Shown in pieces: positions 16,321 to 25,103 of a DNA stretch of 39,258 nucleotides. Location: positions 1 through 39,258 of the forward strand of contig JANOQN010000084.1 in NCBI GenBank assembly GCA_031422315.1, read 5' to 3'. The position numbers and the translations under genes are program-made. Below the pieces are notes generated by a model, which was not told where the DNA came from, did not search any database, and worked only from the letters and a program-made list of their open reading frames with translations. How positions within the stretch are numbered: position 1 is the stretch's first letter; each line of letters begins with the position of its first letter. The stretch comes from JANNYA01 sp031422315 (GTDB taxonomy: Bacteria; Pseudomonadota; Gammaproteobacteria; Xanthomonadales; SZUA-5).

Positions 16321-17799
16321 ATGAATACCCAACACAAATTTAGCCTGCTTGCCGCATCGCTTGCGCTGTGCTTATCAGCCTATAGTTCTGCTTCCAGCCA
16401 TCGTGAAGCGCCGTTCGTTACCGAAAACCCCAAGGTTGATGCGACCGACGTTTACTTGTTCCGCAGCTATGAAACCGGTCGATCCAACTTTGTCACCGTG
16501 CTTGCAAACTATCAGCCGCTGCAGGGCCCGTACGGCGGCCCGAACTACTTTTTTATGGATCCTGAAGCGATTTATGAAATCCATGTCGATAGCGACGGCA
16601 ATGCGGTTGAAGATTTAACTTTCCAGTTTAAATTCAACAACTTGTTTAAAAACATTGCGCTCAATATTGGCGGCTCAATGGTGCCGGTGCCGCTGGTGCA
16701 GGTTGGTCAAGTGACTGGTACTGCGCCAGATTCCAATGATGCGGTTAAGAACCTTATTGAAACATACACGGTTGGCGTGATTCGCGGCCCACGCCGAGCC
16801 AGCGCGCCGGTGCTTGCAACCAATCCAAGTAACGCAAACAGCAGCGTGTTTCGCAAACCACTGGATAACATCGGCACGAAAACCTTCACCAACTATCAGG
16901 GCTACGCCAACAACCACGTATTTCCGATCGCGATTCCAGGCTGCACCGAAGCGGGTAGGGTGTTCGTAGGTCAGCGTCAGGATGGCTTTATTGTGCCGCT
17001 CGGCGAAGTGTTCGATTTAATCAACCTCAACCCAATCGGTCCGCGCAATGGCAATCAGGCATTGGATGATGTTGGCGATTCCAACATCACCAGCATTGCG
17101 CTCGAATTACCGATTAGCTGCGTAGCACCCACCCAGCCGATTATTGGCGCATGGACTACCGCTAGCTTGCGCCGTTCGCGCGTGCTGACTAACGCTCCGG
17201 GTGGAACTGCCATCGTGCCGAACAGCAGTGGCCCAGGCAGCGCCAGTGAAGGCGGCGCGTTCGTGCAGCTTTCACGGCTATCAACGCCATTGGTCAATGA
17301 GTTAGTAATCGGGATCGGTGACAAAGATCGCTTCAACGGCTCCGAGCCGCGTAATGATGGCCAGTTCGCCACCTACGTCACCAATCCGACGCTGCCTGCG
17401 CTGCTGGAGATTTTGTTTGGCGCAGCAGGCGTGCGGGCACCGACGCTATTTCCACGCACCGATTTGGTGGCCGCCGCGCTAACTGGCATTGCTACATTGA
17501 ATCAGCCGCCAAACGTGGTGGCGTCTGAAATGCTGCGCCTCAATACCAGCACGCCGGCCGTGCCGGCCGCCATGCAAAATAGCCTGGGCGTTATCGCAGG
17601 TGATGCCGCCGGTTTTCCAAACGGCCGCCGCCCCGGTGATGATGTCGTTGATGTATTGCTACGCGTGATGCTCGGCGTATTGCTGGCACCGGCTGATGCA
17701 CCCAGCGGCCAATTGCCGGTCAACGATGGTGTTGAAACCAACTCATCACAGTTTCAAAGCGTGTTTCCGTACTTGATGACGCCGCTATCCGGGAGCTAG
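16321..17799 (+). CDS. Exported DUF4331-family protein
   Basis: The 492-aa product has a signal peptide (1-23), after which the mature chain begins SSHREAP, the hallmark of DUF4331. Further family features are DATDVYLFRSYE near residue 40, YEIHVDSDGNAVEDLTFQFKF, IPIPGC-like and GDKDRFNGSEP near 340, and a C-terminal RRPGDDVVDVLLRVMLG. DUF4331 proteins are exported and of unknown function. The start is supported by GGAGT seven bases upstream. Unlike two neighbouring exported proteins, it does not end with the GFE tail. A rho-independent terminator follows 25 bases after the stop. Confidence 0.9.
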   Translation: MNTQHKFSLLAASLALCLSAYSSASSHREAPFVTENPKVDATDVYLFRSYETGRSNFVTVLANYQPLQGPYGGPNYFFMDPEAIYEIHVDSDGNAVEDLTFQFKFNNLFKNIALNIGGSMVPVPLVQVGQVTGTAPDSNDAVKNLIETYTVGVIRGPRRASAPVLATNPSNANSSVFRKPLDNIGTKTFTNYQGYANNHVFPIAIPGCTEAGRVFVGQRQDGFIVPLGEVFDLINLNPIGPRNGNQALDDVGDSNITSIALELPISCVAPTQPIIGAWTTASLRRSRVLTNAPGGTAIVPNSSGPGSASEGGAFVQLSRLSTPLVNELVIGIGDKDRFNGSEPRNDGQFATYVTNPTLPALLEILFGAAGVRAPTLFPRTDLVAAALTGIATLNQPPNVVASEMLRLNTSTPAVPAAMQNSLGVIAGDAAGFPNGRRPGDDVVDVLLRVMLGVLLAPADAPSGQLPVNDGVETNSSQFQSVFPYLMTPLSGS

Positions 17800-17824
17800 T
17801 TTTTTCGACATAGTTTCACAACGA

Positions 17825-17850
17825 AAACCCTGCGAATGCGGGGTTTTTTT
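17825..17850 (+). terminator. Rho-independent terminator after the DUF4331 gene
   Basis: AAACCCTGCGAATGCGGGG followed by seven Ts forms a short GC hairpin with a four-base loop and U tract in the plus direction. Confidence 0.85.
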
Positions 17851-17936
17851 GGCGGCGCAAAATAGTTCGTCCTCGGGTTTGAGCATCTTTGCTCATAATG
17901 GTAATGTGCGAATGCCTTACTTTTATTGAATTTCTG

Positions 17937-18185
17937 ATGCAGACTCTAACCATAACCGCAAAAGGCCAGGTAACTCTGCGAAAAAGCCTTTTGAAACACC
18001 TCGGCGTTACCCCAGGAAGTTTGATCGCAGTAGAAGCGCTGCCAAACGGACAACTTTCAATTCGGTCAGCCAGTCAAGGCAATTGGGCAAGCTTTTTCGG
18101 CTGTTTGCATGATGATAAAACCGCGCCAATTAGCATTGAAGCAATGAACGAAGCAATTTCCGATGCTTGGGCTGCGCGGACTTGA
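17937..18185 (+). CDS. vapB: AbrB/MazE-fold antitoxin of a VapBC pair
   Basis: ATG at 17937 starts an 82-aa protein with a SpoVT/AbrB swapped-hairpin domain in residues 1-47 (MQTLTITAKGQVTLRKSLL, then LGVTPGSLIAVEALPNGQL). The C-terminal helical part (NEAISDAWAA) should wrap the toxin. It would bind DNA at its own promoter and neutralise the PIN-domain toxin encoded next. Its TGA overlaps the toxin's TTG start (TTGA). The in-frame extension upstream of this ATG has no family match and is rejected as the start. Confidence 0.88.
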   Translation: MQTLTITAKGQVTLRKSLLKHLGVTPGSLIAVEALPNGQLSIRSASQGNWASFFGCLHDDKTAPISIEAMNEAISDAWAART

Positions 18186-18568
18186 AAATCACCCCTGATA
18201 CCAATGTGCTTGTGCGTGCTGCGGTAATGGATGACCCACGTCAAGCCTCAATTGCGCAAGCCATGCTTCAGAACGCTGAGCTTGTCGCTTTAGCCACACC
18301 AGCGCTATGTGAATTCGTGTGGGTTTTGACGAAAGTCTATAAAAAAACCACCTCAGACGTAATAAGTGCGTTACAAAGCCTGATTGCCTGCCCGAACGTG
18401 GTCGTCAATCACGCCACAGTCGCGGCTGGCATTAGTGTTTTAGCAGAAGGCGGCGACTTTGCTGATGGCGCGATTGCTTTTGAGGGAGAGCTATTGGGCG
18501 CGAAAACGTTTGCTACGTTTGACCGAGCTGCAGTAAAACTAATTCCGAATGCTAGGCTTTTAAAATAG
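18182..18568 (+). CDS. vapC: PIN-domain ribonuclease toxin
   Basis: Starting at the TTG that overlaps the antitoxin stop, the product is 128 aa and begins KITPDTNVLVRA. PIN acidic residues are visible at Asp6, Glu44 (ALCEFVW), Asp92/Asp95 (GGDFADGAIAF) and Asp114 (FATFDR). This is the arrangement of VapC metal-dependent RNases that cut tRNA or rRNA. An upstream in-frame TTG at 18167 would add five residues before the family start and is less likely. Together with the AbrB-type antitoxin it forms a complete type II toxin-antitoxin module. Confidence 0.9.
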   Translation: MKITPDTNVLVRAAVMDDPRQASIAQAMLQNAELVALATPALCEFVWVLTKVYKKTTSDVISALQSLIACPNVVVNHATVAAGISVLAEGGDFADGAIAFEGELLGAKTFATFDRAAVKLIPNARLLK

Positions 18569-18671
18569 CGGCGCGCTTTGTCCGAGATACCAAGTGGGCC
18601 TGTTAACGCCGACTTCGCTGATAACCTAGGTCTTGCCAATAAATTTGATATCAACTCATAGGGAATCCGAC

Positions 18672-20396
18672 ATGCGCAGCATTAAATCTAAGTTGTTATG
18701 GATATTGATGCTCATTTTGACGTGTACGTTGGGCTGCGATGAAGCTTCGAAAGCACCAGCACACTCTGAACTGGCAGCGCAACCGACCAAACCAGGGCTG
18801 GATGTCGCTATTGATGCAGGCGGGCCGAAATGGGAGCCGAAAGCTGATGCAAGAGATGTCAGAAACACGCATTTACAAGCGCACATACTGTTAAGAAATG
18901 ATCGCTTTGATTTGCTGAAAAAGCTGCCGATTTCGATGTTTGATCAAGTCTTCTCAGTGAGTGATCCTACTTTGACGGCGCATTTTGATGCGTGGGTAAA
19001 TGCCGATTTGAACGCGCTTCCGGCCTATCTTGCGCGGGGAAACCACTACCAGGCGCGCGCATTCGAAGCGAGAGGCGGTGGTTTTTCTCAGCAAACGTCA
19101 GACAGTCGGCTTGATCGAGCAATGCCGTTATGGGAAAAAGCCCTTGATGATTCGCTTAGTGCAATAGCGCTTTCACCCTCCAGCGCGGAAGCACTTCGAC
19201 TGCATCTTTCGATTTGCCGATTCGCGAAATTCTCCAGATGCTCAAGAGAACAAAACGCAAGGGCGGAACGCGATTTTGGCCACAGCTTAGAACTCTGGCT
19301 GACGCGAGTTACTGATGCGATGCCGCGCTGGAATGGATCAATGCAGCAATTGAAAAGACTCGAGCAAATGGCCCAGCAATCGCCGCTTAGTGAGTATGAC
19401 AAGCGCATCGTAAGCACCGATATCGCCTGCGCTTTACTGGTTGATTTTAGCCGCGCGTCTTTGCCGAATCAGTTGAAAGAGTTCAACGAAATCATTGGCG
19501 AAGGCCCCGCTTCTTCGCGGTGCTTGATTGAGCGCAACGGTGTCCGCGCCAATTTGGACCGCTCTAACGAGAATTTTAAAGATCTGATTTATCTGCTCGC
19601 CAAAAATCCGAATGATTACTACAACGCTAAACGGCTGGCGGATTTGTACGACCTGCGTTCGAAAAGACAGCATTGGCTGAGTTATTACCAAAAAGTAGCG
19701 CCTGGAGAGGCGAGATTCGATAGCCGAATAGGTGAAGAATATTTCTACGGGGGCGACTGGGCCAGCGCGCTTCCACACCTAAAAACTGCATTCGCTAAAG
19801 CGCCAGAGGATTCTCGGGCTCGATTTAACTTAGCTCAGCTTTATCAATTAGAGCCCAAATTAAAGTCCGAGCGCATGAAATTGTTGAGCAGTTTGGCAAC
19901 CGACTTTGGGTTTGATGGCCTTTATTTCGTGGCACGCAAGAGCGAGTCACAAGCTGCTAGCATTCATTTGGCTAGGGGCGATTTTGGCTTGGTTGAAGAG
20001 TTGACGCGTGAATGCGTAACACGAATAAGTGTTTGTTCAAATTACCGCGCCGAGGCGCTACTTGGCCTCGGCAACATGGCTGATGCAAAAAGCATGATTG
20101 AACGGCTTGTGCAGCAAAGGCCGAAGCATCGACCAAGCCGTGCGATTCAAGCTCGACTATTGGCACTTCAAGGCGATCATGAAAAAGCGCTACTTGCCTG
20201 GCAGCGCGTGCATTCTTTTGCACCGCGTGACCCGATTTTAGTTAACGAATTCGCGCGGTACGCAAGCGAACAAAATTTGTGTATTGCGGGGGAAATTGCG
20301 CGTGAACTACTGACGGTTTGCAATGAGGAAAAGCTATGCGCCAGTGTGTGGGCTTGGGCAAGGCAGCAAAAGCCTAAAGCAAACTGTAAGGCTTGA
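18672..20396 (+). CDS. DUF4034-like lipoprotein with TPR-type repeats
   Basis: ATG at 18672 is preferred over an in-frame start 39 bases upstream because it begins a lipoprotein signal peptide with lipobox TLGC (Cys22). The product is 574 aa. The N-terminal ~260 residues resemble DUF4034: a WVNADLNALPAYLARGNHYQARAFEARG segment, which I recognise as the ARGxxY...A..ARG pattern, then helical repeats. The remainder has TPR-like helices, for example GGDWASALPHLKTAFAKAPEDSRA and DHEKALLAWQRV near the end. It should be anchored in the membrane and act as a scaffold. Function and partners are unknown. The gene stands alone between vapC and pncC. Confidence 0.8.
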   Translation: MRSIKSKLLWILMLILTCTLGCDEASKAPAHSELAAQPTKPGLDVAIDAGGPKWEPKADARDVRNTHLQAHILLRNDRFDLLKKLPISMFDQVFSVSDPTLTAHFDAWVNADLNALPAYLARGNHYQARAFEARGGGFSQQTSDSRLDRAMPLWEKALDDSLSAIALSPSSAEALRLHLSICRFAKFSRCSREQNARAERDFGHSLELWLTRVTDAMPRWNGSMQQLKRLEQMAQQSPLSEYDKRIVSTDIACALLVDFSRASLPNQLKEFNEIIGEGPASSRCLIERNGVRANLDRSNENFKDLIYLLAKNPNDYYNAKRLADLYDLRSKRQHWLSYYQKVAPGEARFDSRIGEEYFYGGDWASALPHLKTAFAKAPEDSRARFNLAQLYQLEPKLKSERMKLLSSLATDFGFDGLYFVARKSESQAASIHLARGDFGLVEELTRECVTRISVCSNYRAEALLGLGNMADAKSMIERLVQQRPKHRPSRAIQARLLALQGDHEKALLAWQRVHSFAPRDPILVNEFARYASEQNLCIAGEIARELLTVCNEEKLCASVWAWARQQKPKANCKA

Positions 20397-20416
20397 AAAA
20401 CTTCCAACCCGTCTTG

Positions 20417-20920
20417 CTAATGTTGCTGTAACTGCTCACGCAATCCAATGAGCGCGGCTTTGACCGTTGCGCGTCGAATGGCATCACGATCGCCTTCGAA
20501 TAAAAACCGCGTTGCTACCGGTGGGTGATGGCCGCGGCCCCAGGCGACCCACACGGTGCCAATTGGTTTGCCAGCCACTGCGCCGCTTGGCCCGGCAATG
20601 CCGGTGATCGAGCACGCTAAATTCGCGCGTGATCGTGAAAGTGCGCCGCGCACCATCGCTACCACTACTTCCTGGCTGACTGCGCCGAATTGCTCCAACG
20701 TTTCACGCGGCACACCGAGGGCGGATTCTTTGGCTTCGTAGCTATACGCCACGAATGAGCAGTCGAACCAATCCGAGCAGCCGGCCACTTCCGTCACGAC
20801 TTTGGATAGCCAGCCACCAGTGCAGCTTTCGGCGGACGCCAATTTCATCCGGCGCTGCAACAGCTCCGCACCTAAATCTGCGGCAAGGCTTTGTAGTTCA
20901 AAATCAGTGGGGATGGGCAT
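20417..20920 (-). CDS. pncC: Nicotinamide-nucleotide amidohydrolase, CinA C-terminal family
   Basis: This stand-alone CinA C-terminal domain protein (about 167 aa) removes the amide from NMN to give NaMN in pyridine-nucleotide recycling. Key motifs are LASAESCTGGWLS, SFVAYSYEAKESALGV, GAVSQEVVVAMVRGAL, the SITGIAGPSGA loop and KPIGTVWVAWG. The start at 20920 is chosen because AGGA lies seven bases before it. A GTG seven codons earlier (20941) has no ribosome binding site. The N-terminal MoCF half of CinA is absent, as in E. coli PncC. Confidence 0.93.
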   Translation of the reverse strand: MPIPTDFELQSLAADLGAELLQRRMKLASAESCTGGWLSKVVTEVAGCSDWFDCSFVAYSYEAKESALGVPRETLEQFGAVSQEVVVAMVRGALSRSRANLACSITGIAGPSGAVAGKPIGTVWVAWGRGHHPPVATRFLFEGDRDAIRRATVKAALIGLREQLQQH

Positions 20921-21049
20921 GGGTTTTCCTATTGAGGCCACGGTTTGAGCGGCATTCTAAAGCAACTCGGTTGTAATCGCTGCGCAGCTATGCAAGTTGG
21001 ACGCTGCCTAGGCTGACGAATTTTGAATGCTCGACGGTAAAGTAGCTTT

Positions 21050-21139
21050 GTAGGCTGGAGCATAGCGATTCCCAGCAATGCAAATCCATGGCTCAACACT
21101 CAGCTTTCGCTGGGTATCGCTACGCTCCACCCAACCTAC
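21050..21139. repeat. Palindromic dispersed repeat (WVERS-type)
   Basis: Left arm GTAGGCTGGAGCATAGCGAT then TCCCAGC, and right arm GCTGGGTATCGCTACGCTCC then ACCCAACCTAC, are imperfect inverted copies about 30 bases apart. The minus-strand reading GTAGGTTGGGTGGAGCG is an element I know from many proteobacterial genomes; its spurious translation typically contains VGWVERSDTQ, as it does here. It is unrelated in sequence to the REP pairs. It lies in the gene-free space between pncC and the hscC unit. Confidence 0.7.
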
Positions 21140-21203
21140 GTCAAATGCATTGACCATCGTCAACGCGCCCAGGAAAACATCAGACTGATTTGCACCCCCA
21201 CAA

Positions 21204-21223
21204 AAACCTGCACTTGCAGGTTT
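21204..21223. other. Short hairpin before the hscC unit
   Basis: AAAACCTGC and GCAGGTTT form an 8-bp stem with a four-base loop. On the minus strand it is followed by five Ts, like a weak terminator, but no minus-strand gene ends here. Its role is unclear. Confidence 0.4.
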
Positions 21224-21241
21224 CCTCAAAGCTGCCCACTA

Positions 21242-21718
21242 TTGGCGGCTGATGATGCGGTTGGTTTTTGGGGTGGCGCGCTGGTGCTTATTTTCGTTTC
21301 GGTTTTGTTGGGCACGCTGTGTATTGGGGCGCTTTGGTCGGTGCTGAGTGCAATTTCCGGTGGTTGGAGCAGCACTTTCGCACTTTTGGCGGCGTTAGCC
21401 ATCGTTGCCATGCTGCAGTTTAATGGTGTAAAAGCGGGCTTTTGGCGGGCGCTGCTTGCGCCGTTTTTACTCGCACTTTCAATGGCTTATCAGGCTTATA
21501 TTCAAGCGGCGGCGACGGTTGCGAGTCAAATGGGTTTGGGGCTTTATGAAACTGCGCGCAGTCTTGGGCCTGAATTTGCATTTGCCGTCGTGCGTGCGCA
21601 AACGGATATGACCATGCTGATGTTCTATGCGGCAGCATTGCTGCTAGCAGCGGTTTTGGGCTATTTTTGGTTTCGGCGCGCAGTGTCAAATGCGCCAGCA
21701 AAATCGGCACGCAAGTAG
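21242..21718 (+). CDS. Small inner-membrane protein upstream of hscC
   Basis: A 158-aa frame with about four hydrophobic segments (roughly 8-30, 42-60, 68-85, 122-145) and a basic C-terminus (RRAVSNAPAKSARK). The start is uncertain: the first candidate is TTG at 21242, no ATG lies in frame near the beginning and no ribosome binding site is visible. The frame remains open for some codons upstream, so a different start or 5' truncation is possible. Its stop is 15 bases before the hscC ATG, so the two are likely co-transcribed, suggesting a membrane partner for the chaperone. I do not recognise the family. Confidence 0.6.
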   Translation: MAADDAVGFWGGALVLIFVSVLLGTLCIGALWSVLSAISGGWSSTFALLAALAIVAMLQFNGVKAGFWRALLAPFLLALSMAYQAYIQAAATVASQMGLGLYETARSLGPEFAFAVVRAQTDMTMLMFYAAALLLAAVLGYFWFRRAVSNAPAKSARK

Positions 21719-21733
21719 CATTTTGAGGAAGCC

Positions 21734-23437
21734 ATGATTGTAGGTATTGACTTAGGTACAACCCATTCACTGATCGCACGCTGGCATGACGGACAGGCGC
21801 AGCTTGCGCCGAACGCGCTGGGGGATTTTTTGACGCCTTCGGTGGTGGCCATCGAAGCTAGCGGGCAAATATTGGTGGGCAAATCTGCGCGCGAACGCGC
21901 ACAAACGCACCCAGAGCTTGCCGCCGCAGCGTTTAAGCGCAGCATGGGAACCGCCAAGGAAATCATGCTGGGCAAGGAGCGTTTTCGGGCTGAAGCACTG
22001 TCGGCGCTGGTGCTGAAATCCTTGATAGCCGACGCCGAAGCAGCATTTGGGGAAAAAGTAACCGAAGCCATCATCAGCGTGCCGGCGTATTTTTCCGATG
22101 TGCAGCGCAAAGCTACGCGTACCGCGGGCGAGCTAGCTGGCATTAAAGTCGAGCGTTTGATTAACGAACCCACTGCCGCTGCGCTGGCCTATGGCTTATC
22201 GGAGCGGCGCGAAAACGCGAGCTTTCTGGTATTTGATTTAGGCGGCGGCACCTTTGACGTGTCGATATTGGAAATGTTTGATGGCGTAATGGAAGTCCAT
22301 GCCACCGCCGGTGATAACTATTTAGGCGGTGAGGATTTTCTTGATCTACTGGAAAAGAATTGCTTAGAGACGCTCAAACTGGACCCTGGCAGCTTAAGTT
22401 TGCAGCAGCGCGCGATTTTGCGCAGCCGATTAGAACGGCTCAAACAGCAGCTCAGCGGCCCGCAAGCAATTAGCTTTGAGTTTGAATTTAACGGCCAAAA
22501 TCTGCAATTTAGTATCGATGAAACAAGATTCGCCGAATTAGCGCAGCCGCTTTTGCAGCGAATTCGCACGCCAATTGAACGCGCGCTGCGTGATGCCAAA
22601 ATCAGCCCGGAAGCACTGGATGAGATTATTCTGGTCGGCGGCGCATCTAGAATGCCGATGATTCCAAGGCTTATTACCCGAATGTTTGGCCGCTTGCCAC
22701 TGCGCAATATCAATCCTGATCAGGTGATTGCGCTTGGTGCTGGGGTCGTGGCCGGTATGAAAGCGCGCGATGTCAGTTTTAAAGAAGTCGTGCTAACCGA
22801 TGTTTGCCCGTATACGCTCGGTTTAGAAGTGAGCGATCGTGACAGTGCAGGCCGACAAATTCCGGGCATGTTTTCCCCCGTGATTGAGCGCAATTGCACG
22901 GTGCCGGTCAGTAAAGTTGAAACTTATTCGCCGATTGAGGATTTCCAAACGCATCTGAAATTGCGGGTTTTTCAAGGTGAATCCCCCCGCGTAGTCAATA
23001 ATGTTTTTTTAGGCGAATTAAGCGTTAATTTGCCTAAACTCAAAGCTGCTGAAAACACGGTAGATGTGCGCTTTACCTACGATGTAAACGGCTTGTTGCA
23101 AGTTGAAGCCTATGTCAACGCCAGCAAAACCAAAGTTGAGCTGCTTATTCAACAAAATCCGGGGCTTTTGAGTGAATCGGAAATTCGCGCCAGCTTGCAA
23201 GCGTTGGCGGCATTAAAGATTCACCCCAGGGAAGATCAAGCGAATATCGCACTAATTACCCGAGCGGAACGGCTTTACAGTGAGATTTTAAGCGAGCGCG
23301 ATGCGATCAAAAGCCTGCTGACCGGCTTTATGGGCGAGCTTGAAAGCCAAGATAGCGCGCGCATTATTCGCGCCAGAGGCCAGTTAAAAGCACAGCTGGA
23401 TGCGATAGAGGGCAGCGGTAAGAATTTGATTTTTTAA
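21734..23437 (+). CDS. hscC: Hsp70-family chaperone HscC
   Basis: The 567-aa protein is a short Hsp70. The ATPase domain has GIDLGTTHSL at 4-13, the phosphate-2 loop FDLGGGTFDVS, INEPTAAALAYG and the adenosine motif VGGASRMPMIP. The substrate-binding domain follows, with DVCPYTLGLEVS and VIERNCTVPVSK, and a reduced C-terminal lid lacking DnaK's long tail. Length and sequence features (TPSVVAI, AFKRSMGT) match HscC, the specialised cytosolic Hsp70 known in E. coli to work with DjlB/DjlC J-proteins. GAGGAAG precedes the ATG. A membrane protein gene lies just upstream, and a J-like membrane protein is encoded 14 kb away. Confidence 0.94.
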   Translation: MIVGIDLGTTHSLIARWHDGQAQLAPNALGDFLTPSVVAIEASGQILVGKSARERAQTHPELAAAAFKRSMGTAKEIMLGKERFRAEALSALVLKSLIADAEAAFGEKVTEAIISVPAYFSDVQRKATRTAGELAGIKVERLINEPTAAALAYGLSERRENASFLVFDLGGGTFDVSILEMFDGVMEVHATAGDNYLGGEDFLDLLEKNCLETLKLDPGSLSLQQRAILRSRLERLKQQLSGPQAISFEFEFNGQNLQFSIDETRFAELAQPLLQRIRTPIERALRDAKISPEALDEIILVGGASRMPMIPRLITRMFGRLPLRNINPDQVIALGAGVVAGMKARDVSFKEVVLTDVCPYTLGLEVSDRDSAGRQIPGMFSPVIERNCTVPVSKVETYSPIEDFQTHLKLRVFQGESPRVVNNVFLGELSVNLPKLKAAENTVDVRFTYDVNGLLQVEAYVNASKTKVELLIQQNPGLLSESEIRASLQALAALKIHPREDQANIALITRAERLYSEILSERDAIKSLLTGFMGELESQDSARIIRARGQLKAQLDAIEGSGKNLIF

Positions 23438-23566
23438 ACATATTGCCAATCTGAACCAACCGATAAAGCCAAACCAAGGTTAGCGAAACATCGGCTATTT
23501 GATTAAACATCTTGCAACACATTAAATAACTGGCTTTAATAGCGCAATTCTAATTTGTTGAAAGCC

Positions 23567-24892
23567 ATGACAAACAAATTGTTAGCGAAACTCGCGCTGT
23601 TTATCGCCTTTTTTACCGCCTTGCTTGCGCTGAGTTTCAGTGCAGCTGCGCAAAGCGCTAGCGTCAAAAGCGTGCGCCTATGGGATAAAAAGGACTACAC
23701 GCGCGCCGTGCTTGAGCTGAGCGCAAGCGCCGAATACAAGGTTTTCTCACTGGAAAACCCGAGCCGATTGGTGCTGGACATTAAAGGCGCGCGCTCCACA
23801 AAAATGCTCAGCGCGGGCGCAAAAGGCTTAGTCAGTGGTGTTCGCAGCGGTCAAACCGAAACCGGGCAACTGCGGGTGGTATTTGATTTGACCGAGTCGG
23901 TTCGTCCTAAAACCTTCCTGCTGACGCCAGGAGGCACGCGCAAATTTAGTCTGGTGCTTGATCTTTATCCGGATGCTGGCAGTTCTGCCGCGCCGATTGT
24001 GCAAACCGTACCGGCTGGCGAATCGCCACGGGAAGTCGTCATCGCAATTGATGCGGGCCACGGCGGCAAAGATCCAGGCGCAATTGGCCCCAAAGGCACG
24101 CATGAGAAAAAAGTAACGCTTGCGGTCGCGCGCGCTTTGGCCAACAGAATCAACAACGAACCCGGCATGAAAGCTTTTTTGGTGCGCGATAGTGACGATT
24201 ACATCGCGCTCGAAGCGCGCTTTGAAGCGGCGCGCATTGCCAAAGCCGATCTGTTTATTTCAATTCACGCTGATGCGTTTACCTTAGCCAGCGTGCGCGG
24301 CTCCTCGGTGTTTATTTTGAGCCAGCGCGGCGCCAGTAACGAAGCTGCAGGCTATTTGGCAGATCGGGAAAATCGCACGGATTTGGTCGGCGGCGTATCG
24401 TTAAATGATAAAGACACCTCACTGGCTGCCGTGCTGCTTGATTTATCCTTGGGTGCAACTTTAGAAGCCAGCTCAGTGGCTGCTGATTCGGTTTTAAAAT
24501 CGCTCGGCAAGTTTGGCAAAACCCACAAGCGCTATATTGAGCGCGCCAACTTTGTGGTTTTGCGCTCACCCGATGTGCCTTCGATGCTGATCGAAACAGG
24601 GTTTCTCAGCAATCCAGAGGAGGAAAAAAATCTCAATAGCGCCAAACACCGCGGCCGTTTAGCCGATGCGATTTTAGACGGCGTGCGCGCCTATTTTTAC
24701 GCCGCACCGCCGCCGGGCAGCTGGATTGCCAAACACGCGCGCAGCAAACAGCACACCGTGGGCGCGGGTGAAACTTTGAGTGAAATCGCATCGCAGCACG
24801 GTACCAGCGTGTCAAGAATTCGCGCTGCGAACAATCTGGCCGACGATATCGTGCGCACCGGATCTACGTTGAAAATTCCGACTGATTCTTGA
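23567..24892 (+). CDS. amiB: N-acetylmuramoyl-L-alanine amidase with AMIN and LysM domains
   Basis: The enzyme cleaves the amide between MurNAc and the peptide in peptidoglycan during cell separation. A signal peptide (1-28, ending SAAAQ) leads into an AMIN domain (~35-135, SRLVLDIKG, LRVVFDL). The Amidase_3 zinc enzyme follows (~155-385), with ligands in IDAGHGGKDPGA, the Glu of HEKKVTLA and His in SIHADAF, plus the catalytic Glu in LIETGFLSNPEEE. One LysM repeat sits at the end (~392-438, HTVGAGETLSEIA). The LysM tail and position before miaA fit AmiB rather than LysM-free AmiC. ATG at 23567 is chosen; TTG codons 9 and 12 bases upstream are alternatives. Confidence 0.93.
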   Translation: MTNKLLAKLALFIAFFTALLALSFSAAAQSASVKSVRLWDKKDYTRAVLELSASAEYKVFSLENPSRLVLDIKGARSTKMLSAGAKGLVSGVRSGQTETGQLRVVFDLTESVRPKTFLLTPGGTRKFSLVLDLYPDAGSSAAPIVQTVPAGESPREVVIAIDAGHGGKDPGAIGPKGTHEKKVTLAVARALANRINNEPGMKAFLVRDSDDYIALEARFEAARIAKADLFISIHADAFTLASVRGSSVFILSQRGASNEAAGYLADRENRTDLVGGVSLNDKDTSLAAVLLDLSLGATLEASSVAADSVLKSLGKFGKTHKRYIERANFVVLRSPDVPSMLIETGFLSNPEEEKNLNSAKHRGRLADAILDGVRAYFYAAPPPGSWIAKHARSKQHTVGAGETLSEIASQHGTSVSRIRAANNLADDIVRTGSTLKIPTDS

Positions 24893-24960
24893 GTATTTAC
24901 AATAGCAACAATGATCCTGGCAAACGCGCAGTTGAGTTTGCCGGTAGTTTCGCCCCACCT

Positions 24961-25103
24961 CGTCATCCCCGCGAAGGCGGGGACCCAGCACAGGTGTCCG
25001 CCTTCTCACCCACCTTAAAAGCACCGCAACCTGCGCATTTTTACGCCGCCAAACACACTATAAGTTTGGTGAGCCTGGGTTCCCGCCTGCGCGGGAATGA
25101 CGG
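24961..25103. repeat. Paired REP-like hairpins (copy 4)
   Basis: The left unit has CGTCATCCCCGCGAAGGCGG then GGACCCAG, and the right unit has GCCTGGGTTCCCGCCTGCGC then GGGAATGACGG, ~85 bases apart. It fills the gap between amiB and miaA, where gammaproteobacteria usually carry mutL. The AAGG that serves miaA begins within a few bases of its end. Confidence 0.88.

Noticed and set aside
16048..16335. Minus-strand frame between the DUF4394 and DUF4331 genes
   Set aside because: It is mostly the translated REP pair (SPRRRGP, SHLRGNDD) and has no ribosome binding site.
21008..21229. Minus-strand frame containing VGWVERSDTQ
   Set aside because: This is the typical spurious translation of a dispersed palindromic repeat.
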